Positions 15,473-22,302 of a stretch of DNA of 22,302 bases are shown piece after piece (positions within the stretch are counted from its first letter, which is position 1; every line of letters begins with the position of its first letter). The DNA is from a bacterium (GTDB lineage: Bacteria > RUG730 > JAAEPJ01): positions 1 through 22,302 of the forward strand of contig JAAEPJ010000495.1 in assembly GCA_024222485.1 (NCBI GenBank). The letters run 5' to 3'. The translations under genes and the position numbers were made by a program. The notes under the pieces were generated by a model. It saw nothing but the letters and a program-made list of their open reading frames with translations, ran no database searches and was not told the origin of the DNA.

Positions 15473-16831
15473 ATGCTTTGGTCAGGAAGATTTTCAAAAA
15501 GTTTAAATCAAAAAGTTTTTGATTTTACTAACTCACTCTCATTAGATACAATTTTATATCCTTATGATATTGCAGGTTCTTTAGTCCATATACAAACGAT
15601 GAATGATCTTAATGTTATTACAGATGATGAATTTATAATAATTACAGAGGGCTTAAAAAGTATCAAAACTGAGCTAGATGAAGCTACTTTTGATTTTAAG
15701 CCAACTGACGAAGACATTCATATGGCAATTGAGCGACGCTTGATTGAGTCTATTGGAGATGTAGGGAAAAAGCTACACACAGGGCGTTCAAGAAATGATC
15801 AGGTTGCTTTAGATGTCCGAATGTTTTTAAAAGATGAAATTAAATATGCTCTGAAACATCTGGATATTTTAATTCAGAACTTAATAGATATGGCTGAAAA
15901 AAATTTGGATATTATTATGCCTGGCTATACTCACCTTCAACAAGCACAGCCCATTCTTTTTTCGCATTATATTTTAGCCTATGCGAATAAGTTTAGGCGT
16001 GATAAAGAACGATTCAAAAATGCTTTCAAAAGTACAGATATTTATCCTTTAGGCTCAGGAGCACTAGCGGGTACCCCTTATAAAGTTAATCGTGAAAAAG
16101 CAGCAAAAGATTTAGGCTTTTCCTCTATCTCTACTAATAGCATAGATGTCGTAAGTGATCGTGATTTTATGTTAGATTATATCTATGCAGCATCTACATT
16201 TGCTTTACATTGTTCAAGGTTAGCAGAAGATTTTATCATTTACTCTTCTTCTGAGTTTAACTTTATTGAAATGGATGATGCGTATACAACAGGGTCTTCC
16301 ATTATGCCACAGAAAAAAAATCCAGATATTATGGAACTTATTCGTGGTCGCAGTCAACGCAATATTTCTTCCCTCTCAGGTCTTTTTAATGTAATGAAAG
16401 GTTTGCCATTGACTTATAATCGTGACATGCAAGATGATAAAGTTTATCTATTACAAACAATAAACAATACTGCAGATTTTTTAGAAATTTTGCCAGAGGC
16501 AATTAGAACCACGAAAATAAAAAAAGAAAATATGCTAACATCATTAGGTAGTGGGTTTTTATATGCAACAGCTATCGCAGACTATTTAGTGACAAAAAAT
16601 ATTCCTTTTAGAAAGGCTCATGAAATTACAGGAAGTTTAGTCGCCTATTGTATTGATAGTGAAAAAACATTTGTGGATTTAGATTTAACTGAATTTAAGA
16701 AAATTGACTCTATTTTTGAAAGTGATATCCTAAAAATTTTTGCCCCAATAACAATTGTAAATAAGCAAGTTATTGATGGAGGAACATCCTTAAAATCAGT
16801 TAAACAACAAATTAAAAATTTTAGGTTTTAG
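15473..16831 (+). CDS. argH: Argininosuccinate lyase
   Basis: 452 residues from ATG 15473 (GGAG a few bases upstream; the N-terminus MLWSGRFS is standard for ArgH). A TTG-initiated 12-residue longer form from 15437 is less likely. It splits argininosuccinate into arginine and fumarate, the last step of arginine synthesis. Signatures: HTGRSRNDQVALD (102-114), GYTHLQQAQP with His154, and the fumarase/lyase signature GSSIMPQKKNPD with catalytic Ser275/276. argG is not in the window. It has its own upstream region of about 170 nt, so it may be a separate transcription unit. Confidence 0.96.
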   Translation: MLWSGRFSKSLNQKVFDFTNSLSLDTILYPYDIAGSLVHIQTMNDLNVITDDEFIIITEGLKSIKTELDEATFDFKPTDEDIHMAIERRLIESIGDVGKKLHTGRSRNDQVALDVRMFLKDEIKYALKHLDILIQNLIDMAEKNLDIIMPGYTHLQQAQPILFSHYILAYANKFRRDKERFKNAFKSTDIYPLGSGALAGTPYKVNREKAAKDLGFSSISTNSIDVVSDRDFMLDYIYAASTFALHCSRLAEDFIIYSSSEFNFIEMDDAYTTGSSIMPQKKNPDIMELIRGRSQRNISSLSGLFNVMKGLPLTYNRDMQDDKVYLLQTINNTADFLEILPEAIRTTKIKKENMLTSLGSGFLYATAIADYLVTKNIPFRKAHEITGSLVAYCIDSEKTFVDLDLTEFKKIDSIFESDILKIFAPITIVNKQVIDGGTSLKSVKQQIKNFRF

Positions 16832-16913
16832 ATAAATATTTAAATCTTTGGTCATTTTGGGAAGTTCTCTCTATCGATGTACGAGAGATACTCTAATAAG
16901 GATATTTTTTAAC

Positions 16914-18263
16914 ATGAAAAAAATATATTTTTTTGTGATAATTTTAACTTTTTTTATTTTTAATATTAATACTTTACTTTTTGCGGCTATTCTTGGTTAT
17001 ACAAATGATAAAAATTTGAACCTTGATGCCAGTATTAACTTAGCGCTTCTTAATAATCGTAATCTTTTAATAGCAAATGAAGAAGTTATGATGGTTAAAT
17101 ATAAAACGGCGGAAGCACTATCATTTAAGGCTATGCAGATTGATTTTTCCGCGGGGTATAACCATTATAACCTAGAAGACGATTACTATATTTTAGATGA
17201 TGGTGTTAATACTTATCTCTTTAATAAAAATGCGAAGAACCAGCATTCCTTAAGCCTTAGCATGTCACAAATTATTTATAATGGAAGCCGCACAAGAAAC
17301 ACAAAAAAAGCGACGGAAGCAACCTTGAAAAAAGCTAAAAGTGAATATGAAACTATTAAACAGCAGGTTGTATACCGAACAAAAGTATATTTTTATCGCT
17401 ATATGTTTCTGAATAAAAAATTAAAGTTTTTAGAGGATATTAAAAAATACCTTGAGACTTTGAATGCTTCTCAATATAAAATATCTTTTGATTTTGATCG
17501 TTTTTATAAAAACTTTATGTTTGCTTATGACGAAACTATTATTGCACATAAGATTACTCGGTTGGAGTTTTTTAACTTAATGGGGATTGAACAAGATAGT
17601 TTGATTATATTGGCAGGGAAGCTTGAGGCGGTACATCCTCTTAACATTGACCTTGACTCTGCAATTGCTAAGGCTCTTTATTCTAGACCAGAATTAATGT
17701 CGAGTGAGGCTTCAGAGGAACTTGGGTTTTTAGAAATGAATATTTCTATGGCAGAACGAAACCCCGTTATTGCCCTTGGTGGTGGTTACCAATATACTGC
17801 TCCTGACTTTAGAATGAAAGGCGATAATTGGCAAGAAAACTGGTATTGTGGTCTAACAATGAATATTCCCTTATTTGATGGGGGAGCTTGGATTGCTAGA
17901 AATAACCAAACAAAAATTAATCTAAGAAAACTTAAGCTTAAACGAGCGGATATTGAGGAAGATATCAAGTTAAGTATTAAAAATGCATTTATGGGATATG
18001 AACATCAAAGGCGAAAGTTAACATATGAATCAAATTATTATCAAACTTTATTAGAAAATCATTACAAAAAATTTTTAGAAAAAAATTTAATACCGTCGAC
18101 TAACAATACCTCTCAAATAAAAATTACTTCAACGAATAACTGGCGAAAAACTTTTAACTTGATACGTAAATATAAGGAAGATACTATTAATTATTTAGAA
18201 ACAATTAATGCATATAATGAGAAAACTCTTTATTTATATTATGTTATTGGTGAAATAGATTGA
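16914..18263 (+). CDS. TolC-family outer-membrane efflux protein
   Basis: 449 residues from ATG 16914; an upstream in-frame start at 16848 lacks support, whereas AAGGA about 11 nt before 16914 and an immediate signal peptide (KKIYFFVIILTFFIF...LLFA, cleavage near AxA) favour this one. Two outer-membrane efflux repeats are visible: about 33-210 (LNLDASINLALLNNRNLLIA) and about 240-400 (DLDSAIAKALYSRPELM, YQYTAPD, CGLTMNIPLFDGG). TolC trimers form the outer-membrane and periplasmic tunnel for type I secretion or RND/ABC efflux. No inner-membrane pump or adaptor is adjacent, so the partner is unknown. The stop overlaps the patatin start. Confidence 0.85.
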   Translation: MKKIYFFVIILTFFIFNINTLLFAAILGYTNDKNLNLDASINLALLNNRNLLIANEEVMMVKYKTAEALSFKAMQIDFSAGYNHYNLEDDYYILDDGVNTYLFNKNAKNQHSLSLSMSQIIYNGSRTRNTKKATEATLKKAKSEYETIKQQVVYRTKVYFYRYMFLNKKLKFLEDIKKYLETLNASQYKISFDFDRFYKNFMFAYDETIIAHKITRLEFFNLMGIEQDSLIILAGKLEAVHPLNIDLDSAIAKALYSRPELMSSEASEELGFLEMNISMAERNPVIALGGGYQYTAPDFRMKGDNWQENWYCGLTMNIPLFDGGAWIARNNQTKINLRKLKLKRADIEEDIKLSIKNAFMGYEHQRRKLTYESNYYQTLLENHYKKFLEKNLIPSTNNTSQIKITSTNNWRKTFNLIRKYKEDTINYLETINAYNEKTLYLYYVIGEID

Positions 18264-19231
18264 AAAAACTTATTATTTTACTTCTTGTTTCTTTTAATTT
18301 TTTTATTTTTTCTTCTCTTTGGAGTTCAGATAACAATTCTATTTTAGAAAATACTTTTTATGATAAGGTTTGGCAAGAAGTTATCTCCATGCCTAAAGAT
18401 AATAGGCCTAAAATAGCCCTTGTTCTTGGTGGTGGTGGAGCAAGAGGGTTTGCACATATTGGTGTTTTACAAGTTTTTGAAGAAAATCATATTCCTATTG
18501 ATATTATTACAGGAACGAGTGCAGGAGCCTTTATTGGTGCACTTTATGCTTCAGGTAAAACTTCTGAAGATCTAAAAAAAATAACTAAAAAAATAAAATG
18601 GCATGACCTTTTCACCTTAGACCTTATTTCATTTTTCAAACTACTTTTTAAAGATAAATTTTTGGATAGCTCTAAAATGGGGATTTTAATTTCTAAAAAT
18701 ATTGAGGGAAAACATTTTTATGAGTTAAATATCCCGTTTGCCTGTGTCGCTGCGGATATTGTGACAGGGGAAAAAGTTGTGTTGCGTGATGGAGATGTCG
18801 CGCAAGCAGTTTGTGCAAGTAGTGCTATTCCTGGAATTTTTGAACCTATCGAATATAAACAACGCTATTTAGTCGATGGTGGGATTGTTGATAATGTCCC
18901 CGTAGATGTCGCTAAAGGACTTGGTGCAGATATTATTATTGCTGTTAATATTGAAGCTGATTTTACTCAAAATGAACTTAAAAAAGCTATTAATATGTTA
19001 TTTCAAATAACATATATTCAAGGCAAACGCTTGAATGCACATATTTTAAAAGATGCGGATTTTATTTTATTACCAAGTGTTAGTGGTATTGATGTTCAAA
19101 GCCTAGAAAATTATGAAATTATTATTGAAGAAGGCAGGATTGAAACACGCAAAAATATTAAGCAAATAAAAAAAATAATCATAAAAAAAATTTATGGAGA
19201 CTTTATTCAAGAATCCAATAAGGATATATAA
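18260..19231 (+). CDS. Exported patatin-like phospholipase
   Basis: 323 residues. Patatins hydrolyse acyl esters of phospholipids with a Ser-Asp dyad. Visible: oxyanion loop GGGGARG (57-63), nucleophile Ser87 in GTSAG, and Asp206 in DGGIVDNVP. Start is TTG 18260, which overlaps the upstream TGA stop (TTGA). It is chosen because the next ATG (residue 44) would remove the signal peptide (MKKLIILLLVSFNFFIFSSL). Export puts the enzyme in the periplasm or outer membrane, unlike cytoplasmic RssA. At 323 residues it has no room for a C-terminal barrel as in type V PlpD. Coupling to the TolC-like gene suggests shared regulation; physical cooperation is unproven. Confidence 0.87.
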   Translation: MKKLIILLLVSFNFFIFSSLWSSDNNSILENTFYDKVWQEVISMPKDNRPKIALVLGGGGARGFAHIGVLQVFEENHIPIDIITGTSAGAFIGALYASGKTSEDLKKITKKIKWHDLFTLDLISFFKLLFKDKFLDSSKMGILISKNIEGKHFYELNIPFACVAADIVTGEKVVLRDGDVAQAVCASSAIPGIFEPIEYKQRYLVDGGIVDNVPVDVAKGLGADIIIAVNIEADFTQNELKKAINMLFQITYIQGKRLNAHILKDADFILLPSVSGIDVQSLENYEIIIEEGRIETRKNIKQIKKIIIKKIYGDFIQESNKDI

Positions 19232-19233
19232 AT

Positions 19234-20352
19234 ATGACTAAAAAAATTATTTTAGCTTTTGGAACTCGTCCCGAAGCAATTAAAATGGCCCCACTTGTTT
19301 TAAAGCTTAAAGCAAATAAAAAATTTAATATAAAGGTTGTTTTAACAGCACAACACCGTAAAATGTTAGATCAAGTTATGAAACTTTTTGAAATAGGGGC
19401 TGATTATGATCTAGATATTATGACACCTAGCCAGACTCTTTATCATACAACCACAAGGGTTTTGAATGGGGTTGGTGAGATATTACGTAAAGAAAACCCG
19501 GATTTACTATTAGTTCATGGGGATACTACGACCACATTTGCTGCATCTTTAGCCGCTTTTTATGAAAGAATTCCTGTAGGACATGTAGAATCAGGTTTGC
19601 GTTCTTTTGATAAACAGAACCCTTTTCCGGAAGAAGTAAATCGGGTATTAACCGATGCTATTGCTAATCTTTATTTTGCACCGACAGTACTTGCTAAACA
19701 GAACATTCTTCAAGAAAATATTGACCCTCAGAAGGTTTTCATAACGGGAAATACTGTTACGGATGCCCTTTTACATGTTGCTGGAAAAAATTATGATATT
19801 AATTTGCCTGATAACTTTATTTTAGCGACTGTCCATCGTCGTGAAAATTTTGGTGAACCACTGAGAAATATTTGTGCTGCATTTAATGAAATTACCGAAA
19901 AAACGAACCTCAAAATTATTTTACCCGTACACCCAAATCCAAATGTAAAAAATATAATATATAAACTTTTAGGTTCAAATAAGAATATTATTTTATCTGA
20001 ACCTTTTGAATATTTAGAACTTGTTCAAATAATGAAAAAAACCAAAATGGTCATTACTGATTCTGGGGGTCTTCAAGAGGAAGCCCCATCTTTAGGAAAA
20101 CCTGTTTTAGTAATGCGTAAAACAACTGAGCGACCTGAGGCAATTAAATATGGGACAGCAAAATTAGTTGGAACGACCAAGAATAAGATAGTAGACAGTG
20201 TTTATGAACTCTGGTCTGATAATATTAAGTATTCTGAAATGGCTAATGCGATTAATCCTTATGGTGATGGTAAGGCTTGTGAAAGGATTTCTCAAGTGAT
20301 CGAATATTTTTTTAAAATTGAAAAAAAATATCCGGAAGAGTTTTCAATCTAA
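19234..20352 (+). CDS. wecB: UDP-N-acetylglucosamine 2-epimerase (non-hydrolysing)
   Basis: 372 residues, normal for WecB/MnaA. It interconverts UDP-GlcNAc and UDP-ManNAc, precursor of surface polysaccharides. Motifs: FGTRPEAIKMAPLV, TAQHRKMLDQVM, LLVHGDTTTTFAASLAAFY, GHVESGLRSFDKQNPFPEEVNR (read in two parts), ATVHRRENFG, TDSGGLQEEAPSLGKPVL and RKTTERPEA (UDP-binding region). It starts 2 nt after the patatin stop, so it belongs to the same operon as the TolC-like and patatin genes. No other polysaccharide gene is in the window, so the end product is unknown. Confidence 0.95.
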   Translation: MTKKIILAFGTRPEAIKMAPLVLKLKANKKFNIKVVLTAQHRKMLDQVMKLFEIGADYDLDIMTPSQTLYHTTTRVLNGVGEILRKENPDLLLVHGDTTTTFAASLAAFYERIPVGHVESGLRSFDKQNPFPEEVNRVLTDAIANLYFAPTVLAKQNILQENIDPQKVFITGNTVTDALLHVAGKNYDINLPDNFILATVHRRENFGEPLRNICAAFNEITEKTNLKIILPVHPNPNVKNIIYKLLGSNKNIILSEPFEYLELVQIMKKTKMVITDSGGLQEEAPSLGKPVLVMRKTTERPEAIKYGTAKLVGTTKNKIVDSVYELWSDNIKYSEMANAINPYGDGKACERISQVIEYFFKIEKKYPEEFSI

Positions 20353-20397
20353 ATAATTCATTTCACTTTCAATAAACTTAAGAAAAAAATTTTCTAA

Positions 20398-20440
20398 ATA
20401 TCTCTAATTGCGGCTTCTGTTGGAGAGGTGATAACGCCTA
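20398..20440 (-). repeat. Inverted partial copy of xseA in the xseA leader
   Basis: These 43 bases are the reverse complement of 20972-21014 inside xseA with a single mismatch (T at 20416, against G at 20996 on the gene strand). Read on the - strand they encode GVITSPTEAAIRDI and stop at once, against GVITSPTGAAIRDI in the gene. The copy ends exactly where the xseA ribosome-binding site (AAGGA, 20440-20444) begins. Confidence 0.95.
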
Positions 20441-20451
20441 AGGATGGTTTA

Positions 20452-21711
20452 ATGATCAAAAAAAATGATGATAATACTTTTTATGGTGATTTATTTGAAA
20501 ATTTCTCTGATCATTTAAACACTCCGAAGCCTGATCCTATTTCAAAAATAAAAAAAAATAAAGATCGAAAAATATTTAGAGTAAAAGATCTTAATAAGAT
20601 AGTAAAAACACAGCTTGAATCTGATTTTTCTGGTATTTGGGTTGAAGGTGAAATTTCTAATGCAAAATTACACTCCTCAGGTCATTTTTATTTCTCCTTA
20701 AAAGATAAAGAGGCACAGATCCGTGCTGTAATGTTTAAAGGTATGTATTCTTATCTAAAGTTTACCCCTGAAAATGGGATAAAAGTACTACTTAAAGGTA
20801 GTTTAACTTGTTTTATAAAAACAGGCTCTTACCAAATAAATGCAAAATATATGGAGACTAAAGGCTTAGGTAGTTTACAACTTGCATATGAGCAACTTAA
20901 AAATAAACTTCAAAGTGAAGGACTTTTTGATCCTACATATAAAAAAAATATCCCAATGTTACCGCAAAAAATAGGCGTTATCACCTCTCCAACAGGAGCC
21001 GCAATTAGAGATATATTATCAGTTATTAATAGGCGCTATGCAAATGTTAATATTATTATTTATCCTGTTCGTGTCCAAGGAGATGAAGCTAAGTTTGAAA
21101 TTAGGAATGCTATTAAATATTTCAATAAAAAACTTGCGGATACTGATGTTTTATTGATCGGTCGTGGTGGTGGAAGTATTGAAGACTTATGGCCATTTAA
21201 TGAAGAAGTAGTTGCAAGAGCAATTTCCGATTCAATTATTCCTACTATTTCTTGTGTTGGACATGAGGTGGACTTTGTGATCTCAGATTTTGTAGCAGAT
21301 TTAAGAGCCGCAACACCTTCTTCTTCTGCAGAATTAGTGATCCGTGATAAATTAGAGATTAAAAAGCAATTGGATTACTCAAAATCCATATTAAAAAAAA
21401 TAATGGCTAATTTTATTCAAAATTATGCCCAAGATATTGACTACTTAAACGAACGCTTTCAATTGCTTGTTAAAAATACCTTTGATAAAAAAGCCTATAA
21501 GTTAGGCTTATTACATTCAAGGTTAATAAATCTATCTCCTCATGCTATCACTAGTAGGGGATATGCAATCGTGAAAGATCTTAATAATCAAGTAAGACCT
21601 CTTGAGTCTTTTAAAGTTAATGATCAAATTAACATTAAAGGCTATAATACGGAACTTTTTTGTGAGATTCTAAAAATGAAAACTCTAGAAAAAAAGAGCA
21701 AAGATAAATAA
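20452..21711 (+). CDS. xseA: Exodeoxyribonuclease VII large subunit
   Basis: 419 residues from ATG 20452 (AAGGA 7 nt upstream; the GTG at 20428 lies within the inverted copy and lacks a spaced ribosome-binding site). XseA is the catalytic subunit of exonuclease VII, which degrades single-stranded DNA. Layout: about 45-residue Lys/Asp-rich extension, OB-fold (about 42-140: RVKDLNKIVK, FSGIWVEGEISNAKLHSSGH), catalytic domain opening with IGVITSPTGAAIRDIL (174-189), then LIGRGGGSIEDLWPFNEE and GHEVDFVISDFVADLRAATPSS, a coiled-coil-like helical stretch, and the SRGYAIV C-terminus. The small subunit gene xseB, often just downstream, is not seen. The gene carries one arm of the inverted repeat. Confidence 0.96.
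   Translation: MIKKNDDNTFYGDLFENFSDHLNTPKPDPISKIKKNKDRKIFRVKDLNKIVKTQLESDFSGIWVEGEISNAKLHSSGHFYFSLKDKEAQIRAVMFKGMYSYLKFTPENGIKVLLKGSLTCFIKTGSYQINAKYMETKGLGSLQLAYEQLKNKLQSEGLFDPTYKKNIPMLPQKIGVITSPTGAAIRDILSVINRRYANVNIIIYPVRVQGDEAKFEIRNAIKYFNKKLADTDVLLIGRGGGSIEDLWPFNEEVVARAISDSIIPTISCVGHEVDFVISDFVADLRAATPSSSAELVIRDKLEIKKQLDYSKSILKKIMANFIQNYAQDIDYLNERFQLLVKNTFDKKAYKLGLLHSRLINLSPHAITSRGYAIVKDLNNQVRPLESFKVNDQINIKGYNTELFCEILKMKTLEKKSKDK
20972..21014 (+). repeat. xseA-internal arm of the 43-nt inverted repeat
   Basis: Source arm within xseA encoding the conserved catalytic-domain motif around GVITSPTGAAIRDI. It matches the leader copy at 20398-20440 in inverse orientation, 42 of 43 bases, with 531 nt between the arms. 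Confidence 0.95.
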
Positions 21712-22162
21712 CTTGCTTATCATTTCAGCTTTACCTTAAGCTACAACTACAAATTAAAACTTCATTTTTTTTATCTTTTTTTACTTTTCAAATTATTTAA
21801 AATAATTTCCTTGCAAATTTAAAGCTTAAAAAATTCGTCTTCCTAATCTCAATAGGAGATATAAATAGATAGGATTTTTATAAAAAAACTGAAATTATTA
21901 GAAAACCTTAAAAGTAAAAATAAACACGTTTTTTTGTTTATGAAAACCCCATTTATCAAAAATCAGAAATAAAAGCCTTATTTTTTTAAAATATTAAAAA
22001 TACAAATATAATTAGTTAATAATTTAATCAAAGTTAAAAGCTAATAACTATTATTAATTTATTTGTAATTATTATTTAATTTAAAGGATAATTTACTATT
22101 AGTTTATAAATATTTTTCATTATTTATTTTATAAATAGTTAACATAATATATATTATAAGAC
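21712..22162. other. Gene-free AT-rich region
   Basis: About 450 bases, extremely A/T-rich with many stops in all frames and no gene that I can support. Small A/T hairpins occur (e.g. AAATTATT/AATAATTT at 21790-21808) but none with a stem plus T-tract that would make a convincing xseA terminator. It leads into the direct repeats at the window edge. Confidence 0.6.
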
Positions 22163-22219
22163 ATTGGTAAAATAGCTAAAATTTAGACTTATTTAAGGGA
22201 TGATCGCTAAAAAATATAG
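22163..22219. repeat. 57-bp direct repeat, copy 1
   Basis: Starts ATTGGTAAAATAGC and ends CGCTAAAAAATATAG. It is identical over 57 bases to 22246-22302, giving an 83-bp period with a 26-bp spacer (22220-22245). Each copy holds two GCTAAAA words 31 nt apart (22175 and 22206). Confidence 0.95.
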
Positions 22220-22245
22220 AAATGTTGATTGTATTAGATTTGGAA

Positions 22246-22302
22246 ATTGGTAAAATAGCTAAAATTTAGACTTATTTAAGGGATGATCGCTAAAAAATAT
22301 AG
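22246..22302. repeat. 57-bp direct repeat, copy 2 (cut by window edge)
   Basis: Perfect copy of 22163-22219. The window stops at its last matching base, so whether the array continues cannot be seen. GCTAAAA recurs at 22258 and 22289. Confidence 0.95.

Noticed and set aside
16865-16900. Imperfect hairpin (TCTCT with bulge / AGAGA) before the TolC-like gene
   Set aside because: Bulged 7-bp stem without a T-tract; not strong enough for a terminator or a defined RNA element.
21790-21808. AAATTATT/AATAATTT hairpin after xseA as terminator
   Set aside because: Pure A/T stem with no following T-run on the + strand; expected often by chance here.
22163-22302. CRISPR array at the right edge
   Set aside because: The repeat is at least 57 bp with only one spacer visible and no cas gene in the window; a CRISPR call is not supported.

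Overview
The window is an AT-rich stretch (by eye around 30% G+C) of a bacterial chromosome using the standard code (TGA stops are used normally). Apart from one truncated gene at the left edge, every gene lies on the + strand. Exported proteins, a TolC-type outer-membrane factor and a probable outer-membrane beta-barrel point to a diderm (Gram-negative-type) cell. Gene order (yceD-rpmF-plsX-fabD-fabG-acpP-fabF-rnc) is the widespread bacterial arrangement. The low G+C, the envelope genes and a PfaD-type reductase suggest an uncultured host-associated or aquatic lineage. I cannot assign a phylum from sequence alone; Margulisbacteria-, Elusimicrobia- or Melainabacteria-like lineages are guesses only.

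Layout. 1-588 (-): 3' part missing of an exported protein of unknown function. 589-968: divergent intergenic region with a good sigma70-type promoter at 900-928. 969-8423: ribosome and fatty-acid block: yceD (DUF177), rpmF (bL32), plsX, fabD, fabG, acpP, fabF, rnc and a PfaD-like FMN enoyl reductase. 8473-10245: beta-barrel-like protein, then accA. 10309-14198: central carbon metabolism (class II fba, tpiA, rpiB), interrupted by a membrane-anchored 5'-nucleotidase-family protein whose metal-binding motifs have decayed. 14258-16831: gcvT-like and argH. 16914-20352: a tightly packed envelope block (TolC-like, exported patatin phospholipase, UDP-GlcNAc 2-epimerase). 20452-21711: xseA. 21712-22302: gene-free, very AT-rich, ending in a perfect 57-bp direct repeat cut by the window edge.

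How the genes work together. AccA feeds malonyl-CoA to FabD; FabG, FabF and ACP elongate; PlsX diverts acyl-ACP to phospholipid. No FabI/FabK/FabL/FabV is present here and no PUFA or polyketide synthase subunits are seen, so the PfaD homologue is a good candidate for the enoyl reductase of ordinary type II fatty acid synthesis. Several strong hairpins sit between genes of the same direction (rpmF/plsX, fabG/acpP, acpP/fabF, fba/nucleotidase-like). They suggest that the long colinear block is divided by attenuators or processing sites rather than transcribed evenly.

Most unusual observations: (1) a 43-nt inverted copy (42/43 identical) of the most conserved part of xseA placed directly in front of the xseA ribosome-binding site; (2) the 83-bp-period repeat at the right edge; (3) PfaD in a FASII cluster; (4) a 5'-nucleotidase-fold protein lacking its catalytic motifs.
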